Assembly: GCF_001422735.1 (NCBI RefSeq)
Contig: NZ_LMLZ01000022.1
Span: 124,001-188,000, forward strand
Origin: Acidovorax sp. Leaf78
GTDB taxonomy: Bacteria; Pseudomonadota; Gammaproteobacteria; Burkholderiales; Burkholderiaceae_C
Length of the DNA: 64,000 nt
Direction: 5' to 3'
In this document: piece by piece, positions 43,152 through 53,245 of the stretch
Layout of the letters: each line of letters opens with the position of its first letter
Numbering within the stretch: position 1 is the first letter of the stretch
Notes under the pieces: generated by a model
The model's input: the letters and a program-made list of their open reading frames with translations, nothing else
Databases searched by the model: none
Told to the model about the DNA's origin: nothing
Position numbers and translations under genes: made by a program

Positions 43152-43712
43152 TCACTTCCAGCGCACAGGCTCCACATGCACGCTGCCCTGGGTGCTGCTC
43201 AGGGTGATCGCGCCCTCCTGCACCGTGGCCTGCAGCTGCATGCTGCGCTCGGCCAACTGGGCCAGCGCCTGGGATGCCTCGGTGGGTATGCGCCAGACCT
43301 GCAGTTTTTCCAGGCGAGACAGCTTCGGCTCGATGCCCCGCCACCACACCTCGGCCGCATGGTGAAAGCAATAGACGATCACCGCGTCAGACTTGCTGCA
43401 GGCCTTGGTCAGCGGCTTGTCTTCCGGCTGCCCCACCTCGATCCACACGCGCTTGCGGCCCGTGAAGTCGGTCAGCGACGCATCGGGATCGTCCGGGTCG
43501 GACAGCCCCGCGCCAAAGGTCAGCGTGCCGTCGCCCTTGCACAGGTCGTTGAGCTGGTGGGCCTGAATGGCCAAGGCCACTAGGCGGATCATCATGCGCT
43601 CGTCGGTTTCGCTGGGGTGGCGGGCCAGGGTGAGCGCATGGTCGGCGTAGTAGCCGTGGTCGATGTCGGCGATCGAGAGATGCGCCTTGAAGATCGTGGA
43701 TTTGATTGCCAT
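43152..43712 (-). CDS. yaeQ: YaeQ family protein
   Basis: A 186-aa protein of the YaeQ family (PD-(D/E)XK nuclease-like fold). Family marks are MAIKSTIFKAHLSIADIDHG, HPSETDERMMIRLVALAI, WIEVGQPEDKPLTKACSKSD, and the ending of small beta strands (ITLSSTQGSVHVEPVRW). It can suppress rfaH loss in E. coli when overexpressed, but the molecular function is not settled. Normal length. Confidence 0.95.
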   Translation of the reverse strand: MAIKSTIFKAHLSIADIDHGYYADHALTLARHPSETDERMMIRLVALAIQAHQLNDLCKGDGTLTFGAGLSDPDDPDASLTDFTGRKRVWIEVGQPEDKPLTKACSKSDAVIVYCFHHAAEVWWRGIEPKLSRLEKLQVWRIPTEASQALAQLAERSMQLQATVQEGAITLSSTQGSVHVEPVRWK

Positions 43713-43719
43713 GGGGCCT

Positions 43720-43766
43720 TGCTATAAATGTCATAGCTTCCGCCGCTTGCCTATCAAGCGGTGGAG
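43720..43766. repeat. Intergenic palindrome family, copy E
   Basis: GCTATAAATGTCATAGCTTC, then CCGCCGCTTG-CCTAT-CAAGCGGTGG. Directly upstream of yaeQ and about 70 bp from copy 3 of the 82-bp element. Confidence 0.75.
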
Positions 43767-43835
43767 GCCAAAAAGGCTTGAAAAAAACAGATGCGCACCG
43801 CGACTCGGCAGCAGCAACCTATGGGCACTGCCCAA

Positions 43836-43916
43836 GCCAGCGCATCCGTGGGACTGGCTTCGCCAGGCCATCGGGTGCGTCCCCCTTGGGGGGAAGGCGC
43901 AAAGCGCCTCAGGGGG
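43836..43916. repeat. 82-bp stop-adjacent element, copy 3
   Basis: Ends GCGCCTCAGGGGG at 43916, touching the purB stop codon (43917-43919). It contains GGGTGCGTCCCCCTTGGGGG. Confidence 0.85.
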
Positions 43917-45404
<1,488 letters not shown>

Positions 45405-45428
45405 CTACCGCGCACTGGAAGCCACACC

Positions 45429-46043
45429 ATGAAATTGATCGGAGCCACTGCCAGCCCTTACGTCCGCAAGGTGCGCGTCGTGATGGCGGAAAAAAAGCTC
45501 GACTACCAGTTCGTGCAAGAGAACGTCTGGGCGGACGACACCACCATTGCCACGTCCAACCCGCTGGGCAAGGTGCCCTGCCTGGTGATGGAAGGCGGCG
45601 AAGCCGTCTTCGACTCGCGCGTGATCGTGGAGTACCTCGACACCCTCTCGCCCGTGGGCAAGCTCATCCCCAGCCAGGGCCGCGAGCGCGCCGAGGTCAA
45701 GACCTGGGAAGCCCTGGCCGATGGCCTCGTGGACGCCGCCATCCTGGCGCGCCTGGAAGCCACCTGGGCCCACCGCAAGGACAGCGAGCGCAGCCAGCCC
45801 TGGATCGACCGCCAGCTGCGCAAGGTGAACGACAGCTTGAAGTCCATGAGCCAGGGCCTGGGCGACAAGCCGTTTTGCAGCGGCATCCACCTGAGCCTGT
45901 CAGACATCGCCGTGGGCTGCGCCCTGGGCTGGCTGGAGTTCCGCTTCCCCGAGATCGCGTGGCGCGCCGAGTACCCCAACCTCGCCAAGCTGCTCGACAA
46001 GCTCATGCTGCGCCCGAGCTTCGCGGACACCAAGCCGTCCTGA
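45429..46043 (+). CDS. Glutathione S-transferase family protein
   Basis: A 204-aa GST. The thioredoxin-like N-domain has MKLIGATASPYVRKVRVVMA (catalytic Ser likely at residue 9), LGKVPCLVMEGGEAVFDSRV with the cis-Pro, and the glutathione-binding DSRVIVEYLD. The C-domain is helical. It resembles the YibF-like group. Divergent from purB. Substrate unknown. Confidence 0.92.
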   Translation: MKLIGATASPYVRKVRVVMAEKKLDYQFVQENVWADDTTIATSNPLGKVPCLVMEGGEAVFDSRVIVEYLDTLSPVGKLIPSQGRERAEVKTWEALADGLVDAAILARLEATWAHRKDSERSQPWIDRQLRKVNDSLKSMSQGLGDKPFCSGIHLSLSDIAVGCALGWLEFRFPEIAWRAEYPNLAKLLDKLMLRPSFADTKPS

Positions 46044-46155
46044 GCCTGCGCGTGCTCCTGAGCCTGCGCGTGCATTGGCAGGCCACAGCCGTGCCTTGGC
46101 GCCGTGGCCGTGCCGCCCTGGAGACATCCAGGGCGTGCCATATGCTACGAAGCTT

Positions 46156-46932
46156 ATGAACGAGATGGTTCAAAAACCGAACAAGCCTGCGAAGGCTGGC
46201 AAGCCTGCGAAGGCTGGCAAGCCTGCCACGGCCGTCAAGGCCGCCAAGGCCACCACCCCCCGTGCCGCACGGCAACGCGCAGCCCGCGCTGCCGCCGCCA
46301 CGCCGGGCGCCGACCGGGTGCGGATCAACGACCCGGACCGCACCATGGCCAACATCCTGCAGGTGGCCACGGCGGAGTTCGCGGACAAGGGCCTGGCGGG
46401 GGCTCGCATCGACGAGATCGCGGCGCTCACGAACACCAGCAAGCGCATGATCTACTACTACTTCGGTAGCAAGGAAGGCATGTACGTGGCGGTGCTGGAA
46501 GACGCGTACCGCCGCATCCGGCGCATCGAGTCGGAGCTGCACCTCGAAGACCTCGGGCCCGAAGAAGCCCTGCGCACGCTGGTGGGTTTCACAGTCGACT
46601 ACCAGCTGGCCAACCCCGACTTCATCCGCCTGGTGATGAACGAAAACATGCACCGGGGCGAGTTCATCAGCCGCTCCACCACCATCCAGGAGCTCAACAT
46701 CCCGGTGATCCACGCGGTGCGCGACGTCTACCAGCGCGGCGTGGCCAGCGGCGTGTTCCGCCCCGACGTGGACCCGGTGGACCTGCACATGTCCATCTCG
46801 GCGCTGTGCTTCTTCAATGTGGCCAATCAGCACACCTTCGGCGCCATCTTCAAGCGCTCGCTGGACTCCGCCGACGCCACGGCAGCGCGCCGTGCATCGA
46901 TCATCGAGATGATCGTCCGCTTCTTGAAGTAA
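46156..46932 (+). CDS. TetR family regulator with Lys/Ala-rich N-terminal extension
   Basis: A 258-aa protein. About 50 residues of basic low complexity (KPAKAGKPAKAGKPATAVKA, encoded by a 15-bp tandem repeat) precede a TetR HTH: ILQVATAEFADKGLAGARID and NTSKRMIYYYFGSKEGMYVA. The C-terminal domain has TetR_C features (NEFMH-like LVMNENMHRGEFI). It stands before the TRAP/quinate-type operon on the same strand. A near-palindrome at 47155-47170 is a plausible operator, so it is probably the local repressor. The effector would be a pathway acid (inference). Confidence 0.88.
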   Translation: MNEMVQKPNKPAKAGKPAKAGKPATAVKAAKATTPRAARQRAARAAAATPGADRVRINDPDRTMANILQVATAEFADKGLAGARIDEIAALTNTSKRMIYYYFGSKEGMYVAVLEDAYRRIRRIESELHLEDLGPEEALRTLVGFTVDYQLANPDFIRLVMNENMHRGEFISRSTTIQELNIPVIHAVRDVYQRGVASGVFRPDVDPVDLHMSISALCFFNVANQHTFGAIFKRSLDSADATAARRASIIEMIVRFLK

Positions 46933-46933
46933 C

Positions 46934-47015
46934 GCCCTCTGAGGCGCTGCGCGCCATTCCCCCAAGGGGGACGCACCCGGCGCAGCGGGGCGGCCCATGC
47001 GCGGGTGCGCTGGCG
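46934..47015. repeat. 82-bp stop-adjacent element, copy 4
   Basis: Begins 1-2 nt after the TetR stop with CCCTCTGAGGCGCTGCGCGC, then CCCCCAAGGGGG and a decayed GC-rich end. Confidence 0.8.
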
Positions 47016-47071
47016 ATGGCGCTGGGGCGGTTGCGCAGACCGTGCGGCTCGCTCAGGCTGCCCCCGCCCTC

Positions 47072-47107
47072 CGTTCCCGTTCCCGTTCCCGTTCCCGTTC
47101 CCGTTCC
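47072..47107. repeat. Hexanucleotide tandem repeat (CGTTCC), six units
   Basis: Six exact copies of CGTTCC in the non-coding gap between the TetR gene and the TRAP operon. It could alter promoter spacing by slippage, but it lies about 100 bp upstream of the DctQ start. Confidence 0.9.
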
Positions 47108-47154
47108 TCATTCTTTATGGCACTCCCCGGTCCAGGGTTTGCACCTAGATCAAA

Positions 47155-47170
47155 TACTAACCAGTTCGTA
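47155..47170. promoter_or_regulatory. Candidate TetR operator before the TRAP operon
   Basis: TACTAAC-CA-GTTCGTA has arms matching at 6 of 7 positions. It lies 41 bp upstream of the DctQ ATG, in an A/T-rich stretch. Shape and position fit a TetR-type site. Confidence 0.5.
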
Positions 47171-47211
47171 CAAAATTATTTACCGGCATCAACGACAAGA
47201 ACGGAGACACC

Positions 47212-47832
47212 ATGTTTGCACTGGCTGACCGCGTGCTGCGGGGCTACACCCGCGCCCTGGACGCCCTCGCGGGCCTGTGCCTGGCCATCATGGTGGTGCT
47301 CGTCTTCGGCAACGTGGTGCTGCGCTACACCTTCAACTCGGGCATCACCGTGTCCGAGGAGCTGTCGCGCTGGCTCTTCGTGTGGCTGACCTTCATGGGC
47401 GCCGTGGTGGCGCTGCGCGAACACGGCCACCTGGGCGTGGACGCGATGGTGGTGCGCCTGCCCCGGCTGGGCAAGAAGATCTGCCTGGTGCTGGCCCAGA
47501 TGGCCATGCTGTATGTCTCGTGGCTGCTGCTCGCAGGCAGCTGGGCGCAGACGCTGATCAACTGGGAGACCGAAGCACCGGTCACCGGCGCCTCGGTCGG
47601 CATCTTCTACGCCAGCGGGGTGCTCATGGGCGCATCGGCCATTGCCATTTTGCTGCGCGACCTGCTGCGCACGCTGTTCCTGCCACTCACCGACCGCGAA
47701 CTGATCATGGTGCAGGAAAGCGAAGAGGCGGCTGCGCTCGAGCAGATCCAGCGCGACGTCCAGCAAGCCGATGCCGCTGCCATGGCGCAGAGCCTGGACG
47801 GCCGCAGCGCGCCGGGCTCGGGCAAGCCCTGA
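47212..47832 (+). CDS. TRAP transporter small permease (DctQ)
   Basis: A 206-aa, four-helix membrane subunit: LCLAIMVVLVFGNVVLRYTF, LSRWLFVWLTFMGAVVALRE with the conserved W-x-x-F/G-x-x-x-A pattern, ILVLAQMAMLYVSWLLLAGS-like and FYASGVLMGASAIAIL helices. The tail is acidic and longer than usual. It is first in an operon with DctM, DctP and catabolic enzymes. Confidence 0.92.
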   Translation: MFALADRVLRGYTRALDALAGLCLAIMVVLVFGNVVLRYTFNSGITVSEELSRWLFVWLTFMGAVVALREHGHLGVDAMVVRLPRLGKKICLVLAQMAMLYVSWLLLAGSWAQTLINWETEAPVTGASVGIFYASGVLMGASAIAILLRDLLRTLFLPLTDRELIMVQESEEAAALEQIQRDVQQADAAAMAQSLDGRSAPGSGKP

Positions 47833-47878
47833 CAACGTGTTCACGCCTTGAGAACAAACCGCCCGGAGCACTCTTTCC

Positions 47879-49159
47879 ATGACCGTCGCAATCTTCCTCG
47901 GCTCGCTGCTGGTGGCCATGGCCATCGGCATTCCCATCGCGTATGCGCTGCTGCTCAGCGGCGTGGCGCTGATGTGGCACCTGGACCTGTTCGATGCCCA
48001 GATCCTGGCGCAGAACGTGATCAACGGTGCCGACAGCTTTCCGCTGCTGGCCGTGCCCTTCTTCATGCTGGCCGGCGAGATCATGAACGTGGGCGGCCTG
48101 TCGCGCCGCATCGTCAAGCTCGCGCTGGCGCTGGTCGGCCACATCCCGGGCGGCCTGGGCTACGTGGTCATCATGGCCGCCGTGATTTTGTCGGCCGTGT
48201 CGGGCTCGGCCGTGGCCGACGCGGCTGCGCTGACCTCGTTGCTGCTGCCCATGATGGTGGTCGCAGGCCACAGCAAGGAGCGCTCTGCGGGCCTCATCGC
48301 CTCGGCCGGCGTCATCGGTCCCATCATTCCGCCGTCCATCGGCTTCGTGATCTTCGGCGTGGCCGCCAACGTGTCCATCAGCAAGCTGTTCCTGGCGGGC
48401 ATCTTCCCGGGCCTGTTGCTGGCACTGTCGCTGGCATTCACCTGGTGGTGGGTGGGCCGCCGCGAAAACGTCACACCTCCGCCGCGCGCCACGCGGGCTG
48501 AACTGAAGGTCGCCCTGCGCGAGGCCGGCTGGGCGCTGGGCCTGCCGATCATCATCCTGGTGGGCCTGCGCATGGGCGTGTTCACCCCCACAGAGGCCGC
48601 CGTGGTGGCCGCGATGTACGCGCTCGTCGTCTCGATGGTGGTCTACCGCGAACTCTCCTGGCGCCAGCTCATCGTCATCTTCAAGACGGCGGCCCGCACC
48701 AGCGCCGTGATCATGTTCCTGGTGGCTGCGGCCATGGTGTCGGCCTGGCTCATCACCGTGGCCGACCTCCCTGCCAAGGTCATCGGCATGCTGGAGCCCT
48801 TCATGGGCAACCCCACGCTGCTGCTGATCGCCATCATGGTGCTCGTGATGGTGGTCGGCACGGCCATGGACATGACGCCCACCATCCTCATCATGACGCC
48901 CGTGCTCATGCCGGTGGTCAAGGCCGCCGGCATCGACCCCGTGTACTTCGGCGTGCTGTTCATCATCAACAACTCCATCGGCCTCATCACGCCGCCCGTG
49001 GGCACCGTGCTCAACGTGGTGGCCGGCGTGGGCCGCATCTCGATGGGCCAGGTCACGCGCGGCGTCATGCCGTTCATGCTGGCGCAGTTCATCGTGATGT
49101 TCCTCATGGTGCTGTTCCCCTCGCTCGTCACCGTGCCCATGCGCTGGCTGGGCGGCTGA
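47879..49159 (+). CDS. TRAP transporter large permease (DctM)
   Basis: A 426-aa, roughly 12-helix subunit that moves the substrate with Na+. Characteristic pieces are VINGADSFPLLAVPFFMLAG, AAVILSAVSGSAVADAAALT, GVIGPIIPPSIGFVIFGVAA and NNSIGLITPPVGTVLNVVAG. Starts 46 bp after DctQ. Full length. Confidence 0.95.
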   Translation: MTVAIFLGSLLVAMAIGIPIAYALLLSGVALMWHLDLFDAQILAQNVINGADSFPLLAVPFFMLAGEIMNVGGLSRRIVKLALALVGHIPGGLGYVVIMAAVILSAVSGSAVADAAALTSLLLPMMVVAGHSKERSAGLIASAGVIGPIIPPSIGFVIFGVAANVSISKLFLAGIFPGLLLALSLAFTWWWVGRRENVTPPPRATRAELKVALREAGWALGLPIIILVGLRMGVFTPTEAAVVAAMYALVVSMVVYRELSWRQLIVIFKTAARTSAVIMFLVAAAMVSAWLITVADLPAKVIGMLEPFMGNPTLLLIAIMVLVMVVGTAMDMTPTILIMTPVLMPVVKAAGIDPVYFGVLFIINNSIGLITPPVGTVLNVVAGVGRISMGQVTRGVMPFMLAQFIVMFLMVLFPSLVTVPMRWLGG

Positions 49160-49248
49160 TACGCCCACCCATCCGAGCATTCCACGCACACCGCGCAACC
49201 CTTTTCCGTCGTCGTTTCTGCACCGCCCAAAAACCCAAGGAGACATCC

Positions 49249-50253
49249 ATGAAACTCTTGAAGACCCTGCTGGCCACCGCCCTCGTTGCCGCATCGCTGC
49301 TGCCCGCTGCGCACGCGCAGGAGCGTACTATCAAGTTCGCGTTCCAGAACCAGAAGGACCACCCGCAGGCGCAGGGCGCACAGAAGTTCGCCGACCTCGT
49401 CGCGGCCAAGACCAACAACCGCATCGCCGTGAAGCTGTTCCCCGGCGGCACGCTGGGCGGCGACCTGCAGACCGTCTCGGCCCTGCAAGGCGGCACGGTG
49501 GAGATGACGGTGCTCAACGCCGGCATCCTGTCGGCCCAGGCCAAGGAGTTCGGCATCTATGACTTCCCGTTCCTGTTCGCCTCGCCGCAAGAAGCCGATG
49601 CCGTGACCGATGGCCCCTTCGGCAAGAAGCTGCTGGACAAACTGCAGGCCAAGAACCTGGTGGGCCTGGGCTACTGGGAGCTGGGCTTTCGCAACGTGAC
49701 CAACAGCAAGCGGCCCATCACCAAGGCCGAGGACATCGCGGGCCTGAAGATCCGCGTGATCCAGTCGCCGATCTACATCGACATGTTCAACGCGCTGGGC
49801 GCCAACGCCGTGCCCATGCCCTTCCCCGAGCTCTACACCGCCATGGAGCAAAAGGCCGTGGACGGCCAGGAGAACCCGGTCTCCACCATCCTGTCGTCCA
49901 AGTTCGCCGAGGTGCAGAAGTACCTGACCATCACGCGCCACATGTACAACCCGCAGGCCGTCATCGTGAGCAAGAAGTTCTGGGACAGCCTGAGCCCCGC
50001 GGACCAGAAGGCCGTGACCGAAGCCATGGCCGAGGCCACCACGTTCCAGCGCGGCGTCTCGCGCGTGCAGGCCAACGTGGCGCTCGAAGACCTCAAGAAG
50101 GCCGGCATGCAGGTCACCGAGTTCCCCGCTGCAGAGCTCGACAAGCTGCGCGCCAAGGTCAAGCCCGTGGTCGAGAAGCACAGCGAAAAGGTGGGCGCCG
50201 AGACCGTGAAAGAGGTCTATGCGACGCTGGCCAAGCTGCGCGGTACCAAGTAA
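49249..50253 (+). CDS. TRAP transporter substrate-binding protein (DctP)
   Basis: A 334-aa periplasmic receptor with signal peptide MKLLKTLLATALVAASLLPA and AHA cleavage. DctP features are FAFQNQKDHPQAQGAQKFAD, LFPGGTLGGDLQTVSALQGG, KIRVIQSPIYIDMFNALGAN with the carboxylate-binding Arg, PMPFPELYTAMEQKAVDGQE. Together with the following enzymes, it most likely binds quinate, shikimate or a similar hydroxy acid (inference). Confidence 0.94.
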   Translation: MKLLKTLLATALVAASLLPAAHAQERTIKFAFQNQKDHPQAQGAQKFADLVAAKTNNRIAVKLFPGGTLGGDLQTVSALQGGTVEMTVLNAGILSAQAKEFGIYDFPFLFASPQEADAVTDGPFGKKLLDKLQAKNLVGLGYWELGFRNVTNSKRPITKAEDIAGLKIRVIQSPIYIDMFNALGANAVPMPFPELYTAMEQKAVDGQENPVSTILSSKFAEVQKYLTITRHMYNPQAVIVSKKFWDSLSPADQKAVTEAMAEATTFQRGVSRVQANVALEDLKKAGMQVTEFPAAELDKLRAKVKPVVEKHSEKVGAETVKEVYATLAKLRGTK

Positions 50254-50309
50254 CGCTACCTCCACCCCGTGCGCTGCGCGCTGGCGCAGCGCACCCAAGC
50301 CTATCCCCC

Positions 50310-51218
50310 ATGAGCACCCTGCTCTCCGATCCCCCGACCGCTCCCGCAAAGACTGCCATGCCGCCCCTGAGCCCCCGCAAGGTACTGATCGGACTGATCG
50401 GCGCCGGCATCCAGAAGTCGCTGTCGCCCGCGCTGCATGAAGAAGAAGCGCGGCACCACGGCATGCGCCTGCACTACCAGCTCATCGACCTGGACCGCTC
50501 GGCCTCGTCGGCCGCGGAACTGCCCACGCTGCTGTCCGCCGCGCGCATCATGGGCTACGCGGGCTGCAACGTCACCTACCCCTGCAAGCAGGCGGTGATC
50601 CCGTACCTGGACAGACTCTCCGAAGAAGCCCAGGCCATGGGCGCGGTCAATACGGTCGTGATCCGCGACGGCCAACTGGTGGGGCACAACACCGACGGCT
50701 CGGGCTGGGCGTGGGGTTTTACCCGCGCACTGCCCCAGGCCGACCTGTCGCACGTGTTGCTGCTGGGCGCGGGCGGCGCAGGCGCTGCCATCGCCCACGC
50801 CGTGCTGCGCCTGGGCGCGCAGCGCCTGAGCATCGTCGATGCCCAGCCCGAACGCGCAGCGCAGCTGGCCGCCGACGTGAACGCCCTGTATGGCGCACGG
50901 GCACAGGCTGCAGACCTGCCCACCGCCATGGCCAGCGCCAGCGGCCTCATCCACGCCACGCCCACGGGCATGGACAAGCTGCCCGGCCTGCCGCTGGACG
51001 TGGGCCTGCTGCGCCCCGCGATGTGGGTGTCCGAGGTGGTGTACTTCCCGCTCGACACCGCGCTGGTGCAGGCCGCACGCGCGCTGGGCTGCCGCGTGTC
51101 GGACGGCGGCGGCATGGCCGTGGGCCAGGCCGTGGGCGCGTTCGAGCTGTTCACCGGCGAAGCCCCCGACGCTGCGCGCATGGACGCGCATTTCCGCCGC
51201 CTCGTCACCGCCCGCTGA
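50310..51218 (+). CDS. Shikimate/quinate dehydrogenase family protein (QsuD-like)
   Basis: A 302-aa AroE-superfamily oxidoreductase. The substrate site is IQKSLSPALHEEEARHHG; the HEEE in place of the AroE HN is typical of actinobacterial quinate/shikimate dehydrogenases such as QsuD. The catalytic Lys is in NVTYPCKQAV, the Asp in NTDGSGWAWG, and the dinucleotide loop is GAGGAGAAIAHAV. It would oxidise quinate or shikimate to the 3-dehydro acid. The position after a TRAP transporter and before a dehydratase supports a catabolic, not biosynthetic, role. Confidence 0.88.
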   Translation: MSTLLSDPPTAPAKTAMPPLSPRKVLIGLIGAGIQKSLSPALHEEEARHHGMRLHYQLIDLDRSASSAAELPTLLSAARIMGYAGCNVTYPCKQAVIPYLDRLSEEAQAMGAVNTVVIRDGQLVGHNTDGSGWAWGFTRALPQADLSHVLLLGAGGAGAAIAHAVLRLGAQRLSIVDAQPERAAQLAADVNALYGARAQAADLPTAMASASGLIHATPTGMDKLPGLPLDVGLLRPAMWVSEVVYFPLDTALVQAARALGCRVSDGGGMAVGQAVGAFELFTGEAPDAARMDAHFRRLVTAR

Positions 51219-51257
51219 CGCCCCTGCGCGCGCGGCACAACACCAGGAGTTGAACCC

Positions 51258-52169
51258 ATGAGCACCCCGATGATGGCCGCCCGCGAAGCGCTGGGCGACA
51301 TGCCCAACCCCCTGGGCCTGCAGGGCGTCGAGTTCATCGAATACGCCACCAGCCGCCCCCAGGCGCTGGGCCAGGCCCTCGAGCGCATGGGCTTTCAGCC
51401 CGTGGCGCGCCACCGCTCGCGCGAGGTGCTGCTGTACCGCCAGGGGGATATGAACATCATCGTGAACGCGCACCAGGACGAGGAGCGCACCGGCGTGCAC
51501 GCACCCGCAGCGCTGACCGAGCAACCGGTGCTCACCGCCGTGGCGTTCCGCGTGGGCAATGCCGCCGCGGCCTACCGCCGCGTGCTCGCGCTGGGCGCAT
51601 GGGCCGTGCACACCGAGGTCGAGGTGATGGAACTGAACATCCCCGCCATCCACGGCGTGGGCGCCAGCCGCATCTACTTCGTGGACCGCTGGAAGGATTT
51701 TTCGATCTACGACGTGGACTTCGTGTCCATCCCCACGGTGCAGCCCTCGCCGACGGCCCTGTCGCCCGCGATGCAGGGCCTGCACCTGTTCGGCGTGGTG
51801 CAGTACATCGGACTGGGCCGCGCGCAGGACTGGGCGCATTTCTACGGCGAGTTGTTCGGCTTTGCCGAGCTGTCGCCCGACACGTCGTTTGGCGTGCTCA
51901 CGCACGGCCGCATCCTGGCGAGCCCCTGCGGCACGCTGCACTGGCAGCTCATCGAGCCGCTGGTGGACGCGCTCGATGCCGACCCCGAGGAGCTGCTGCA
52001 GCGCGTGGCCTTCGGCACGCCCGACGTGCTGGCCACGGTGAATGCGCTGCGCGCACGCGGTGTGGACTTCGTGGAGTCGCCCACCGGCGTGCACACCGAG
52101 TCACGCGGCGCCCTCACGCGGGCCGAAGCCGGTGCCCCCAGCTTCGAGCTGGTGCTGGACCAGCGCTGA
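51258..52169 (+). CDS. 4-hydroxyphenylpyruvate dioxygenase-like VOC protein
   Basis: A 303-aa protein with two vicinal-oxygen-chelate halves of HPPD type: LQGVEFIEYATSRPQALGQA, and HLFGVVQYIGLGRAQDWAHF with FYGELFGFAE. It resembles the C-terminal HPPD-like half of Pseudomonas QuiC1, whose N-terminal half is a dehydroshikimate dehydratase. Here that dehydratase is the next gene, so fusion partners are split and in reverse order. Possible metal ligands lie in the second half, but the full HPPD triad cannot be confirmed by eye. Whether it is catalytic is open. AGGAG precedes the ATG. Confidence 0.8.
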   Translation: MSTPMMAAREALGDMPNPLGLQGVEFIEYATSRPQALGQALERMGFQPVARHRSREVLLYRQGDMNIIVNAHQDEERTGVHAPAALTEQPVLTAVAFRVGNAAAAYRRVLALGAWAVHTEVEVMELNIPAIHGVGASRIYFVDRWKDFSIYDVDFVSIPTVQPSPTALSPAMQGLHLFGVVQYIGLGRAQDWAHFYGELFGFAELSPDTSFGVLTHGRILASPCGTLHWQLIEPLVDALDADPEELLQRVAFGTPDVLATVNALRARGVDFVESPTGVHTESRGALTRAEAGAPSFELVLDQR

Positions 52170-52192
52170 CCCCGCACCGGAGCCGAGCCGCC

Positions 52193-53098
52193 ATGCGCAC
52201 ATCCACCATGCAACGCAACGTCGCCGATTTCGGCATGGACACCATCAGCCTCGCCGGCCCGCTGGAGGCCAAGCTCGCCGCCATCCAGGCCGCAGGCTTC
52301 GGCCAGATCATGCTGGCCGCCCGCGACATCGTGGGCCACCCCGAGGGCATCGAGGCCGCCGTGCACGCGGTGCGCAGCAGCGGGCTGCGCGTCACGGGCT
52401 TTCAGGTGCTGCGCGACTTCGAGGGCCTGTCGGGCCACCTGCACAGCTACAAGGTGGACATCGCCAAGCAGATGATCCTGATGGCGCGCGACCTGGGTGC
52501 GCCCGTGCTGCTGGCCTGCAGCTCCACCTCGTCGCACGCCACGGCCGACGCCGACGCGATTGCACGCGACCTGCGCAAGCTCGCGATGCTGGCGCTGCCG
52601 CACGGCATCCGCATCGCGTTCGAGGGCCTGTCGTGGGGCCGGCACATCAACGAGGTGCACCAGGCCTGGGCCGCGGTCGAGCAGGCCGACTGCCCCAACC
52701 TGGGCCTGGCCATCGACTCGTACCACCAGTTCGCCACCAGCACGCCGCTGTCGGCATTGAGCGACGTGGACCCGGAGAAGATCTACCTGGTGCAGCTGTC
52801 GGACTTCATGTGGCAGGAGACGCGCACGGTGCAGGAGCGCATCGACACCGCGCGGCACTTTCGGGTGTTCCCCGGCGAGGGCGTGCACAGCCAGGCGCTG
52901 GCCGAACTGGTGCGCACGCTCGACGGCATGGGCTACCAGGGCGACTACAGCTTCGAGGTCTTCAACGACGACTACCAGCAGCTGCCGCTGCCCTTCGTAG
53001 CGCAGCGTGCGTGGGATAGCGCGGTGTGGCTGGCCGAAGGCGTGCTGCAGCGCGCGGTGCCGCTGCCCGGCCACTCGCGGCTGCGGGCGCGGGGCTGA
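52193..53098 (+). CDS. 3-dehydroshikimate dehydratase-like sugar phosphate isomerase/epimerase
   Basis: A 301-aa TIM-barrel protein of the xylose-isomerase-like family. It shows ISLAGPLEAKLAAIQAAGFG, HSYKVDIAKQMILMARDLGA, IAFEGLSWGRHINEVHQAW, LAIDSYHQFAT, VQLSDFMW and SFEVFNDDY, with Glu/Asp/His residues placed as metal ligands. It matches the QuiC/AsbF-like dehydratases that make protocatechuate from 3-dehydroshikimate. It follows the HPPD-like gene by 23 bp and is last in the operon. Confidence 0.85.
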   Translation: MRTSTMQRNVADFGMDTISLAGPLEAKLAAIQAAGFGQIMLAARDIVGHPEGIEAAVHAVRSSGLRVTGFQVLRDFEGLSGHLHSYKVDIAKQMILMARDLGAPVLLACSSTSSHATADADAIARDLRKLAMLALPHGIRIAFEGLSWGRHINEVHQAWAAVEQADCPNLGLAIDSYHQFATSTPLSALSDVDPEKIYLVQLSDFMWQETRTVQERIDTARHFRVFPGEGVHSQALAELVRTLDGMGYQGDYSFEVFNDDYQQLPLPFVAQRAWDSAVWLAEGVLQRAVPLPGHSRLRARG

Positions 53099-53154
53099 CC
53101 GCTATCAGCCCCGGCCGTGCAAGGGGGTCTGCATGGGGCCGTTCAACCCCCGAC

Positions 53155-53213
53155 CGTTCGGACTGAGCCTGCCCAAGCCCTGCGCTGCGTGCGGGCTGGC
53201 ACTGCGCGAACGG
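53155..53213. repeat. Decayed copy of the 2853-3125 palindrome
   Basis: CGTTCGGACTGAGCCTGCCC, then AAGCCCTGCGC and a degenerate second arm ending GAACGG. It lies between convergent genes. Confidence 0.6.
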
Positions 53214-53245
53214 TGAACGATGGGTGTTGTTGCAAGCGGAAGCCA

